From assembly GCA_031412355.1 (NCBI GenBank), contig JANOCR010000145.1, positions 1 through 5,162 on the forward strand: a stretch of DNA of 5,162 nt, read 5' to 3'. This DNA is from JAENVT01 sp031412355 (GTDB taxonomy: Bacteria > Actinomycetota > Acidimicrobiia > Acidimicrobiales > Ilumatobacteraceae). Shown here piece after piece: positions 1 through 5,162 of the stretch (within the stretch, counting starts at the first letter, position 1; each line of letters starts with the position of its first letter). Position numbers and translations under genes: made by a program. The notes under the pieces are model-generated. The model was not told the origin of the DNA. It ran no database searches and saw only the letters and a program-made list of their open reading frames with translations.

Positions 1-203
1 CGAAGGTGATCATCCGTTTCGGCGATCAAGAGGTCTATCCGTCGCCTGTCGACGCCTCGGGGCTCGATTCCCTGGCGGCGTACATGCGCGGCGACGAGGT
101 TCGCATCACCGCAGTGCTGTCTGCGGGCGATGCATCCGCGACGGTGTGGGGCTGCGACCTGACCGACGGCTACGTTCGGATCAACGCCGACTACACGACG
201 TAG
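1..203 (+). CDS. argJ: ArgJ C-terminal end (glutamate N-acetyltransferase / ornithine acetyltransferase), 5' part outside window
   Basis: The frame is open from the left edge and ends with TAG at 201-203, giving about 66 residues of a C-terminus. The end of the protein contains GDASATVWGCDLTDGYVRIN followed by ADYTT. This is the signature C-terminus of ArgJ, whose family members end in forms such as GDASATAWGCDL-x-x-x-YV-x-IN-x-Y. ArgJ moves the acetyl group from N-acetylornithine to glutamate in the cyclic arginine pathway; bifunctional members can also use acetyl-CoA. The protein cleaves itself into two chains, and this segment belongs to the beta chain. The cleavage-site threonine lies upstream and is not visible, so activity cannot be judged. 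The GTG at 6 is an internal valine codon, not a start. The next gene is an aldo/keto reductase, not argB, which often follows argJ in actinobacteria. Confidence 0.93.
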   Translation, partial: KVIIRFGDQEVYPSPVDASGLDSLAAYMRGDEVRITAVLSAGDASATVWGCDLTDGYVRINADYTT

Positions 204-206
204 ACC

Positions 207-212
207 AAGGAG
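207..212 (+). promoter_or_regulatory. Shine-Dalgarno site AAGGAG for the aldo/keto reductase
   Basis: AAGGAG lies 5 bases before the ATG at 218 and begins 4 bases after the argJ stop codon. It fixes the start at 218 rather than the earlier in-frame ATG at 146, which sits inside argJ and would add 24 residues unlike an aldo/keto reductase. There is no room for a separate promoter after the argJ stop, which implies read-through transcription from argJ. Confidence 0.85.
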
Positions 213-217
213 TTGGC

Positions 218-1162
218 ATGCCCGCGCTTCCCGTTCGTCGCCTCGGTTCCTCCGATCTCGATGTTTCGTTGTTCGCGTTGGGGTCGTGGCGCACCTTCGA
301 ACGGATTCCACGCGAACAGGGTCTGGCCGTCATGCGGGCTGCACGCGACGTCGGCATCACGTTCCTCGACGACGCGCGATACAACGACGAGACGGGCAAC
401 GCCCCCATCGCCACCGGCTACTCGGAGATCGTGTTCGGCGAACTGTTCCGCGCCGCTGGATGGGCGCGCGACGAGGTGGTTGTTGCCAACAAACTGTGGT
501 GGGAGTTCTGGCCCGAGCAGGATGCTGCCGGCGAGCTCGAATCGTCGCTCGGTCGCATGGGGCTAGACCACATCGATCTCATTTACACCATGCAACCGCC
601 CGATGGGTTGACTATCGCCGAGCTCGTTACCCAGGTGGCCGCGCTGGTTGGGTCGGGGCGGGCCCGGGCATGGGGCATCGGGAACTGGCCGGCCGACCAG
701 CTGGCCGAGGCCGTGCAAGCCGCGCGCGATCTGGGTGTGGCGCTGCCCGCCGCCGCGCAGTTGCCATATAGCCTGGTCCGCGCCGATTGGGTGCAGGACA
801 CGGCGATGGAAGCCGTACTGGCCGATGCCGACATCGGCTTGGTGGCTTCGTATGTGCTCGCGGGCGGCACCTTGACCGGCAAGTACCTGCACGGCCAGTC
901 GGGGCGCGCCGATGCCGACGACACACCGGCGATCGTGGCGGGCAAGCAGCGCGCAGCCGTGGTGATCGAGCTTGCACGCGAGTGGAACGTGTCGCCGGCC
1001 AGCTTGGCATTCTCGTTCGCCCTGTCGCACCCGCGCCTGTCGAGTGTGCTGTTCGGCGCCACCACGCCCGAGCAGGTTCGCGAGAACGTGGCTTCGCTCG
1101 AGGTGTTCAGGTCGCTCGACGACGACCAACGTCGTCGCCTCAGCGCCCTGGCATCCACCTAG
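218..1162 (+). CDS. Aldo/keto reductase family oxidoreductase (314 aa)
   Basis: This is a cytoplasmic (beta/alpha)8-barrel oxidoreductase, expected to reduce carbonyls or oxidise alcohols with NADPH. No signal peptide is seen and the length is normal for the family. Visible family landmarks in order are: the VRRLGSSDLDVS opening strand; GITFLDDARYN (46-56), the Asp/Tyr region; VVVANK with Lys92; DHIDLIYTMQPPD (117-129), the usual catalytic-His strand; AWGIGNW (151-157); a PYSLV strand (183-187); GTLTGKY (217-223); and GATTPEQVREN (280-290), the phosphate-binding stretch for NADPH. Two key positions are unusual. Met125 occupies the place of the usual catalytic His, and Tyr55 is four residues after Asp51 rather than the usual five. 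Activity may therefore be altered or the protein may belong to a divergent subfamily. It lies 14 bases downstream of argJ and is probably co-transcribed with it, but a role in arginine synthesis is not implied. The substrate is unknown. Confidence 0.93.
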   Translation: MPALPVRRLGSSDLDVSLFALGSWRTFERIPREQGLAVMRAARDVGITFLDDARYNDETGNAPIATGYSEIVFGELFRAAGWARDEVVVANKLWWEFWPEQDAAGELESSLGRMGLDHIDLIYTMQPPDGLTIAELVTQVAALVGSGRARAWGIGNWPADQLAEAVQAARDLGVALPAAAQLPYSLVRADWVQDTAMEAVLADADIGLVASYVLAGGTLTGKYLHGQSGRADADDTPAIVAGKQRAAVVIELAREWNVSPASLAFSFALSHPRLSSVLFGATTPEQVRENVASLEVFRSLDDDQRRRLSALAST

Positions 1163-1213
1163 CCCCCTTCAGCGCCATGCATAGTCGGCCGCCCAACTGG
1201 GTACAGGTACGCC

Positions 1214-1684
1214 ATGGAAATCATCCGAAACGACGATGGATCGCTGACTGTTCCCGTAACGCCGACGCGCCACCACGGTGACGACGAGGACACCGAGGCC
1301 CCCACCGAGCCGGAGGCAACCACCCCAGAATCAACCAGCAGGGTGCTGCGCCCTGGTGAGGGTGGCTACGCCGAAGCCCTTGCCGAGTGGGACGCCCAGC
1401 AGAACCCGGATCACGAAGTCGTGTCGACGGCGTCTGGTCGTGAGCAGGCCATGGCCGTGGTGCACGCCGTCGCCGAGGACCCCGAGCATGTTGCCGAGGC
1501 CGTCGAGTCACTCGAAGACCCCGCCGCCAGCGCCGACGCCCTGCGCCATGTGTTGGTCGGCGGAACTCCGTCGATCCAGGCCTTCGCCTCTGAAGTGGCC
1601 GACGCAGAAGGCGGCGACGAACTTCCGCACCACAAGGCCACCAAGATCATCGGCCAGGTGCTGGCGGAGATCGACACCCCCTAA
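1214..1684 (+). CDS. Hypothetical acidic protein (156 aa)
   Basis: I do not recognise this protein. The ATG at 1214 has only a weak ribosome site (AGG at 1205-1207). Residues 1-45 are rich in Asp, Glu, Thr and Pro (for example HHGDDEDTEAPTEPEATTPE), so they are probably disordered and strongly acidic. Residues 50-156 are Ala/Glu/Val-rich and look alpha-helical. They include AMAVVHAVAEDPEHVAEAVE (79-98), a histidine-containing DELPHHKATKI stretch (135-145), and an IIGQVLAEI helix at the end. There is no cysteine, signal peptide or membrane segment, so it is probably cytoplasmic. Codon use matches the neighbours (G/C-rich third positions), and the frame is supported by a sensible acidic protein rather than the Arg/Pro/Ser-rich composition of the shadow frames. 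It follows the aldo/keto reductase by 51 bases, either in the same transcript or from its own weak promoter. A stem-loop lies just after the stop. Confidence 0.75.
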   Translation: MEIIRNDDGSLTVPVTPTRHHGDDEDTEAPTEPEATTPESTSRVLRPGEGGYAEALAEWDAQQNPDHEVVSTASGREQAMAVVHAVAEDPEHVAEAVESLEDPAASADALRHVLVGGTPSIQAFASEVADAEGGDELPHHKATKIIGQVLAEIDTP

Positions 1685-1689
1685 TCCCT

Positions 1690-1735
1690 AGTGGAGTGTT
1701 ACGCGCCACCCCGGGTGGGCTCGAGACACTCCACT
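1690..1735. terminator. Bidirectional stem-loop between convergent genes, likely transcription terminator
   Basis: AGTGGAGTGT at 1690-1699 is perfectly complementary to ACACTCCACT at 1726-1735, a 10-bp stem extendable by G-T pairs at both ends. Inside the loop, CCACC (1706-1710) can pair with GGTGG (1714-1718), giving a nested second hairpin. The element fills the 63-base gap between the stop of the acidic protein gene (1684) and the stop of the minus-strand transglutaminase-like gene (1748), so it is placed to end transcription from both sides. Neither side has a run of T, so it is not a textbook intrinsic terminator. High-GC actinobacteria often use such T-poor hairpins. Confidence 0.65.
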
Positions 1736-1747
1736 GTCAGTCGGGAC

Positions 1748-2503
1748 TCACGGCAGCGTGACTGGCGGAAGGTGGTCGTCGATCGGGAGGTCGCCGTGCA
1801 CGAACGCGGTGACGGTGCTGGTTAGCAGTTCGGCCGATCCGTCGAGGGTCGTCGAGAACGCAGTGTCGCCGGCATCTCGACCGGTGGCAATGCGCACGAG
1901 CGACTGGCGCGGTGCCATCCTCGTGGCATCGACGATCTCCCACCTGTCGCCAGTTGCTACCTCGGCGACAGCGTGAAAATCCATCGGCGTCACACCCGGT
2001 GCGTACACCGAGACGAGGCGGGCAGGTACACCAGCAGCGCGACACAACGCCATGGTCAGATGGGCGAAGTCGCGACACACGCCCTGGCCGGCCAGCAGTG
2101 TGTCGACCGCTGTGTCGAACGGCCCGCTGCTGCCCGGCTCGTAGCGCAGCCTGCTGAACACCCAGTCGCCGATCACCCGGCCGCGAGCCGTCGGGTCCAC
2201 TGGCACACCCAGCTCGACATCGGCGAACGCCTCCAGCAGATCGGACGGGCAGTACCGGCTGGGTCTCACGGCGAACAGCTTTTCGGCAGCGGTCGGGATG
2301 CCATCGTCATTCGCCGCCCGTTGCACGATCGAGCGGTAGTCGACCGACAGGCGGCCGGCGCCGCAGGCGACGATGTGCGCCCGGCCGCCGTGCTCGACGG
2401 CCACTTCGTCGACGGCGATGCGCCGGCCGTCGAGTTCGACCGCAAGCTCGTCGACCTCGAATGATCCTGCCGACGACGCCGCCGCCACTTGCAGCGCGAG
2501 CAC
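1748..2503 (-). CDS. Transglutaminase-like (papain-fold) family protein, start uncertain
   Basis: With the GTG at 2503 as start it is 251 residues. The papain-like triad is visible: Cys143 in GQGVCRDFAHL, His177 in MDFHAVAEV and Asp192 in WEIVDATRM. RPSRYCPSDLL (80-90) is also typical of this bacterial family, which has a beta-rich N-terminal domain (about 1-75) followed by the transglutaminase core (about 80-200). Members may act as proteases, amidases or crosslinking enzymes; the substrate here is unknown. No signal peptide or membrane helix is seen, so it is probably cytoplasmic. The frame stays open upstream to a stop at 2579-2581, and the extra residues (IRVEVGCALTFDVDDHV) look like the normal family N-terminus. 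The true start is therefore probably further out, near 2554-2563, although no ATG, GTG or TTG exists there. The gene is divergent from the IolE-like gene and convergent with the acidic protein gene. Confidence 0.88.
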   Translation of the reverse strand: MLALQVAAASSAGSFEVDELAVELDGRRIAVDEVAVEHGGRAHIVACGAGRLSVDYRSIVQRAANDDGIPTAAEKLFAVRPSRYCPSDLLEAFADVELGVPVDPTARGRVIGDWVFSRLRYEPGSSGPFDTAVDTLLAGQGVCRDFAHLTMALCRAAGVPARLVSVYAPGVTPMDFHAVAEVATGDRWEIVDATRMAPRQSLVRIATGRDAGDTAFSTTLDGSAELLTSTVTAFVHGDLPIDDHLPPVTLP

Positions 2504-2658
2504 GACGTGATCGTCGACATCGAATGTGAGCGCGCAACCGACTTCGACGCGGATCGGGAGCAGCGGGGCAGCGATGCATCAACCTTGCCAGCATCGCCAC
2601 GCGACGGCAACTCTGACCCGCTCGATCTCGGGTCCGCGATCAGGCGAGGAGTATGGTC

Positions 2659-2662
2659 GGAG
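2659..2662 (+). promoter_or_regulatory. Ribosome-binding site GGAG for the IolE-like gene
   Basis: GGAG sits 6 bases before the ATG at 2669. It supports this start over earlier in-frame starts reaching back to 2489, which would overlap the divergent transglutaminase-like gene and add about 60 residues of charged, low-complexity sequence without family resemblance. The family N-terminus (IQVANGPVSWGVD) begins directly at this ATG. The promoter was not convincingly found; TATGGT at 2652-2657 resembles a -10 box but is too close to the ribosome site. Confidence 0.65.
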
Positions 2663-2668
2663 TCTGAC

Positions 2669-3556
2669 ATGGGCATACAGGTTGCGAACGGACCGGTCTC
2701 GTGGGGGGTCGACTTGCCCGACAAGCCGGGGGCTCCGCCGTGGGAAGAGGTCTTCGACGAGATCAGCGAGGCCGGCTACACGTTGTGCGAACTCGGCCCG
2801 ATGGGGTACCTGCCTGACGACAACGAACGCGTGCGAGCCGAGCTCGACTCCCGCGGTCTCGGCGTCGCCGGCTCGTACATCTTCGAGCCGATGCACGACC
2901 GAGATCGTCACGGCGACATCAACGTCACGACCGAGCGGACCTGCCGGCGGATCGCCGACCTTGGGGGCAGGTACCTCGTGATCATCGACATGGTCAGCGA
3001 AGAACGCGGCGCAACGGCAGGGCGATCCGCAGTAGCTCAACGATTGAACGGTGAGGCCTACGAAACCCTGTTGACGGGGGTGCGTCAGGCATCGGCCATC
3101 GCTCTCCGGCACGGGCTGACGCCTGTGCTTCATCAGCACTGCGGTACCTACATCGAGTTCGAGGACGAGGTCGATCGAGTGCTGACCGACACGGTCGACG
3201 ACGGCTTGCAACTGTGCATCGACACCGGGCACTTCATGTACGCGGGCGTCGATCCTGTTCGCTTCTTCGCCGAGCACCGCGACCGAACGGCCTACCTGCA
3301 CCTCAAGGACATCAACCCGGTGGTCCATCAGAAGGCACTCGGCGATGGCGTTGCGTTCTTCGACGCCGTCTCGCTGGGAGTGTTCTGCCCGGTGGGCCAG
3401 GGCATGGTCGACTTCAGCGCATTGGCGAGCGCGCTGCACGGATTCGACGGACCCGGCACGATCGAGCAGGACCGCGATTTCCGCTCCACCACGACCGCGT
3501 TGGAAGACGCCAAGGCCAGCCTCGACTACCTGCGCGGCATCGGCATCGCCAACTAG
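2669..3556 (+). CDS. Sugar phosphate isomerase/epimerase family protein, IolE-like (possible inosose dehydratase), 295 aa
   Basis: This is a xylose-isomerase-like TIM-barrel enzyme. The N-terminus (ANGPVSWGVDLPDKPGAPPW, residues 6-25) resembles the IolE group, and 295 residues matches IolE length. Likely metal or active-site residues are Glu41 in LCELGP, His155/His157 in VLHQHCGTYIE, Asp185 and His188 in CIDTGH, His211 in YLHLKD and Glu266 in GTIEQD. IolE dehydrates 2-keto-myo-inositol in inositol breakdown using a divalent metal; relatives isomerise or epimerise other keto-sugars, so the substrate is inferred only. It is a soluble cytoplasmic enzyme with no signal peptide. The facing minus-strand gene encodes a Gfo/Idh/MocA dehydrogenase, the class that makes the keto-sugar for such enzymes, which supports a polyol or sugar catabolic role. 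The two genes converge and overlap by 4 bases at their stops. I am confident of the superfamily but only moderately so of an IolE role. Confidence 0.9.
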   Translation: MGIQVANGPVSWGVDLPDKPGAPPWEEVFDEISEAGYTLCELGPMGYLPDDNERVRAELDSRGLGVAGSYIFEPMHDRDRHGDINVTTERTCRRIADLGGRYLVIIDMVSEERGATAGRSAVAQRLNGEAYETLLTGVRQASAIALRHGLTPVLHQHCGTYIEFEDEVDRVLTDTVDDGLQLCIDTGHFMYAGVDPVRFFAEHRDRTAYLHLKDINPVVHQKALGDGVAFFDAVSLGVFCPVGQGMVDFSALASALHGFDGPGTIEQDRDFRSTTTALEDAKASLDYLRGIGIAN

Positions 3557-4689
3557 ACCACGCGCCGGGTCACGGCGACGCTCGAACCCGTGGCGACCGC
3601 GGCGATCACGGCATCGGTCACTTCGGCGACGCGCATGCCGTCGACGAACGTGGGCCCCGACAGCACCTTGCCCGCCGACAGGTTGCGCAGCGTGTTGCGT
3701 GCTGCAATCGTGAACGCATCGGTGTACCCGAGGCCCTGCGCAGCAACGGTGTGGATGCCATCGGCACCCGGGTGTGCTGGGCCGACCAGGATCGTGCGGA
3801 AGCCCTGGCGGTCGTGCGGATCGGTGCCATCGAAGAAGTGAAGTTCGTTCGAGCGCTGCCAACTGAACGACACCGAGCCGCGGGACCCGATGATCTCGAA
3901 GCCGAGGTCGCACTTGTGCCCGGTGCCCGCCCACGAGGCGAGGATGGAGCCGGTGGCGCCACACTCGAAGTCGGCGAGAATCTCGGTCTGGTCGTCGACC
4001 GTGACATCGACGAGGTAGCCGTCGAAATCGCGGCGCTGATGCACGAAGGTCTGCATACGCGCCGCGACCTGCGAGATCGGGCCGACGAGATGCTGGAGCA
4101 GGTCGATGCAGTGCGAACCGACGTCGCCGAGCGCGCCGGAGCCGGCCCTGGAGCGGTCGAACCGCCAACTCATCGGCACGTCGGGGTTGCTGTTGTAATC
4201 GAGTAGGAACTGGCTCCTGGCAGTTCGCACCGTTCCGATAGCCCCCTCGTCGATCAGTTGGCGGGCCATGGCGACGGCCGGCCACTGGCGATAAACGAAG
4301 CCGACCTGCGTGACTCGATCAGTGGCCGCGGCCGCCTCGCAGAGGCGATGTGCACTGTCGCCGTCGAGCGCCAGCGGCTTCTCGCACAACACGTGCTTGC
4401 CCCGCTGCAATGCATCGAGGGCGACATCGACGTGCGTGTCGTTGGGTGTGCAGATGTCGACCACATCGACATCGTCGGCTGCCGTGACTTCCTGCCACGT
4501 CGGCACGGATCGCGACCAGCCCCAGTCGCGTGCCGCCCTGTCGGCAAGCGCCGGATCGAAGTCGGCGACCGCCACTGGGTCGACAGCGGGCGTCTCGGCA
4601 CCGAACAACATGGCCGCGTTTCGATAGGCGATGCTGTGGATCTTGCCCATGAAGCCCGCGCCGACCAGGCCGATACGAACCGCGTCCAC
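3553..4689 (-). CDS. Gfo/Idh/MocA family NAD(P)-dependent oxidoreductase (378 aa), possibly inositol/sugar dehydrogenase
   Basis: The N-terminal Rossmann domain (about 1-125) opens with IGLVGAGFMGKIH; Gly10, Gly12 and Gly15 form the dinucleotide-binding GxGxxG. The family hallmark EKP is at 103-105 (HVLCEKPLAL), with Lys104 expected to be catalytic. The C-terminal alpha/beta domain holds GDVGSHCIDLL (188-198), whose Asp189 and His193 match the conserved active-site helix. The family oxidises or reduces sugars and polyols such as myo-inositol or glucose; the substrate cannot be assigned. The GTG start at 4689 is chosen because a strong GGGGAGGT precedes it and the glycine-rich strand starts directly after MDAVR. 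The frame stays open upstream to 5019, but that part overlaps the DinB-like gene antisense and lacks domain features. It is 66 bases from the divergent DinB-like gene. It converges on the IolE-like gene, a likely pathway partner, and no terminator separates the two. Confidence 0.94.
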   Translation of the reverse strand: MDAVRIGLVGAGFMGKIHSIAYRNAAMLFGAETPAVDPVAVADFDPALADRAARDWGWSRSVPTWQEVTAADDVDVVDICTPNDTHVDVALDALQRGKHVLCEKPLALDGDSAHRLCEAAAATDRVTQVGFVYRQWPAVAMARQLIDEGAIGTVRTARSQFLLDYNSNPDVPMSWRFDRSRAGSGALGDVGSHCIDLLQHLVGPISQVAARMQTFVHQRRDFDGYLVDVTVDDQTEILADFECGATGSILASWAGTGHKCDLGFEIIGSRGSVSFSWQRSNELHFFDGTDPHDRQGFRTILVGPAHPGADGIHTVAAQGLGYTDAFTIAARNTLRNLSAGKVLSGPTFVDGMRVAEVTDAVIAAVATGSSVAVTRRVV

Positions 4690-4693
4690 ACAG

Positions 4694-4701
4694 ACCTCCC
4701 C
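4694..4701 (-). promoter_or_regulatory. Strong Shine-Dalgarno GGGGAGGT for the oxidoreductase
   Basis: On the minus strand, GGGGAGGT lies 4 bases before the GTG at 4689. It is the strongest ribosome site in the window and decides the GTG start over the more distant in-frame starts up to 5019. Confidence 0.85.
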
Positions 4702-4717
4702 TCGTCGTCGACGGCGC

Positions 4718-4723
4718 AGTCTA
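4718..4723 (-). promoter_or_regulatory. Possible -10 box TAGACT for the oxidoreductase
   Basis: On the minus strand, TAGACT fits the TAnnnT pattern of an actinobacterial -10 box. It would start transcription roughly 20 bases before the GTG at 4689, leaving room for the ribosome site. The expected -35 region overlaps the 4735-4746 palindrome and is a poor match, so this is only a candidate. Confidence 0.3.
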
Positions 4724-4734
4724 GGCAGCGACCG

Positions 4735-4746
4735 CTTCGCGCGAAG
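4735..4746. promoter_or_regulatory. 12-bp perfect palindrome in divergent spacer, candidate operator
   Basis: CTTCGCGCGAAG is a perfect 12-bp palindrome lying between the divergent starts of the oxidoreductase (4689, minus) and the DinB-like gene (4756, plus), 9 bases before the latter. It overlaps the expected -35 position of the minus-strand gene, so a bound repressor could control one or both genes. A shorter related palindrome, TTCGCGAA, lies at 4763-4770 inside the DinB-like coding start. No regulator gene is in the window, and short GC palindromes arise by chance in such DNA, so the role is uncertain. Confidence 0.3.
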
Positions 4747-4755
4747 ATCCCGTCC

Positions 4756-5162
4756 ATGGAACTTCGCGAACTGTTGATCGACCTGTTCGAACGGATCACC
4801 GAGCACGTGCACGAGGCCGTCGACGGGCTCGATTCCCAGGCCTTGGTCGCTGCGCCGGAGCCCGGCGCAAACCCCATCGGCTGGCAGGTGTGGCACCTCA
4901 CGCGAGTGCAGGACGACCACATTGCCGACATCCTCGGGCAGCCACAGGTGTGGGCGTCCGGTGGCTGGGCTTCTCGATTCGGCGTAACCGCCGACCCCGA
5001 CAACACCGGGTACGGACATTCGTGGGACGACGTGCTGACCATTCGCCCGGAGAGTGCCGACGCCCTGATCGAGTACTACGAGGCTGTGTGGGTGCGCACT
5101 CGCGAACTGCTCGAACGCATCACGCCCGAGGATCTCGATCGCATCGTCGACGAGCGTTGGAG
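4756..5162 (+). CDS. DinB / DUF664-family protein (mycothiol-dependent type), N-terminal 135 residues, 3' end outside window
   Basis: The frame opens at ATG 4756 and stays open to the right edge. The protein starts MELRELLIDLFERITEHVHE, a long helix, followed by NPIGWQVWHLTRVQDDHIAD (39-58) and a QVWASGGWASRFGV stretch (64-77). This order is characteristic of actinobacterial DinB-like/DUF664 proteins, four-helix-bundle metalloenzymes related to mycothiol-dependent maleylpyruvate isomerase. His47 in the WHL motif is the expected first metal ligand, and His55 follows in the same helix. The later histidines of the metal site would lie beyond the window. Members are thought to be thiol-dependent transferases or detoxification enzymes, but most have no known substrate. 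The ribosome site is weak (GAAG at 4743-4746, inside the palindrome). The start is supported by the family-typical length of the first helix. The gene is divergent from the oxidoreductase. Confidence 0.85.
   Translation, partial: MELRELLIDLFERITEHVHEAVDGLDSQALVAAPEPGANPIGWQVWHLTRVQDDHIADILGQPQVWASGGWASRFGVTADPDNTGYGHSWDDVLTIRPESADALIEYYEAVWVRTRELLERITPEDLDRIVDERW

Noticed and set aside
563..1158. Two minus-strand frames (188 and 191 residues) within the aldo/keto reductase
   Set aside because: They are antisense to a well-supported gene, have low-complexity Arg/Ala/Ser composition, and show no ribosome site or domain.
1201..1210. GTACAGGTAC just before the acidic protein gene as a possible operator or -10 box
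   Set aside because: It is an imperfect short palindrome that mainly overlaps the weak ribosome site. It gives no convincing promoter spacing.
1973..2464. A 163-residue plus-strand frame opposite the transglutaminase-like gene
   Set aside because: It is antisense to a gene with an intact Cys-His-Asp triad, and its own product shows no recognisable motif.
2489..2668. Upstream extension of the IolE-like gene by 60 residues
   Set aside because: It would overlap the divergent transglutaminase-like gene and has no family resemblance. The family N-terminus and GGAG site fit ATG 2669.
3214..4206. A 330-residue plus-strand frame crossing the convergent junction
   Set aside because: It lies out of frame in the IolE-like gene and antisense to the oxidoreductase. 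Both real genes have clear family motifs, and this frame has none.
2579..4285. A 568-residue open frame on the minus strand across the IolE-like gene and part of the oxidoreductase
   Set aside because: It is antisense to one well-supported gene and out of frame with another. Its product is Arg/His/Pro-rich with no domain signature. Long antisense frames are expected in high-GC DNA.
4690..5019. Upstream extension of the oxidoreductase by 110 residues
   Set aside because: The extension overlaps the DinB-like gene antisense and has Arg-rich, featureless sequence. A strong ribosome site and the Rossmann glycine motif place the start at GTG 4689.

Overview
The window looks like ordinary chromosome from a high-GC actinobacterium. 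Three things suggest this: strong G/C bias at third codon positions, GTG starts, and a DinB/DUF664-type protein of the kind common in mycothiol-producing actinobacteria. An acidimicrobial (Ilumatobacter-like) host is possible, but that is a guess from general gene style and not from any marker gene. I see no rRNA, tRNA, CRISPR array, insertion sequence, integrase or phage gene. There is no gene-free stretch longer than about 165 bases.

Layout, left to right. Bases 1-203 hold the 3' end of argJ (arginine biosynthesis). Five bases into the gap after its stop begins a strong ribosome site for an aldo/keto reductase (218-1162). The two genes are very probably co-transcribed. A short gap leads to an unrecognised acidic 156-residue protein (1214-1684). 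This forward block ends at a perfect 10-bp inverted repeat (1690-1735) shared with a convergent gene on the minus strand, a transglutaminase-like cysteine-protease-fold protein (stop at 1748, start near 2503-2563). Divergent from it is an IolE-like sugar isomerase/epimerase or dehydratase (2669-3556). That gene converges tail to tail, with a 4-bp stop-codon overlap, on a minus-strand Gfo/Idh/MocA NAD(P)-dependent oxidoreductase (3553-4689). A 66-base divergent spacer with a 12-bp palindrome separates the oxidoreductase from a DinB/DUF664-family gene (4756 onward) that runs off the right edge.

Functionally, the oxidoreductase and the IolE-like enzyme are the only pair that plausibly work together. 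Together they resemble the first two steps of inositol or related polyol/sugar catabolism (oxidation to a keto-sugar, then dehydration or isomerisation). The exact substrate cannot be read from the sequence. The other genes look like unlinked housekeeping or accessory functions.

I did not find a clearly new multi-gene system. The points most worth checking are: an aldo/keto reductase whose catalytic tetrad appears altered; a transglutaminase gene whose conserved N-terminus extends upstream of any standard start codon; a convergent gene pair whose two stop codons share one CTAG; and the unassigned acidic protein.
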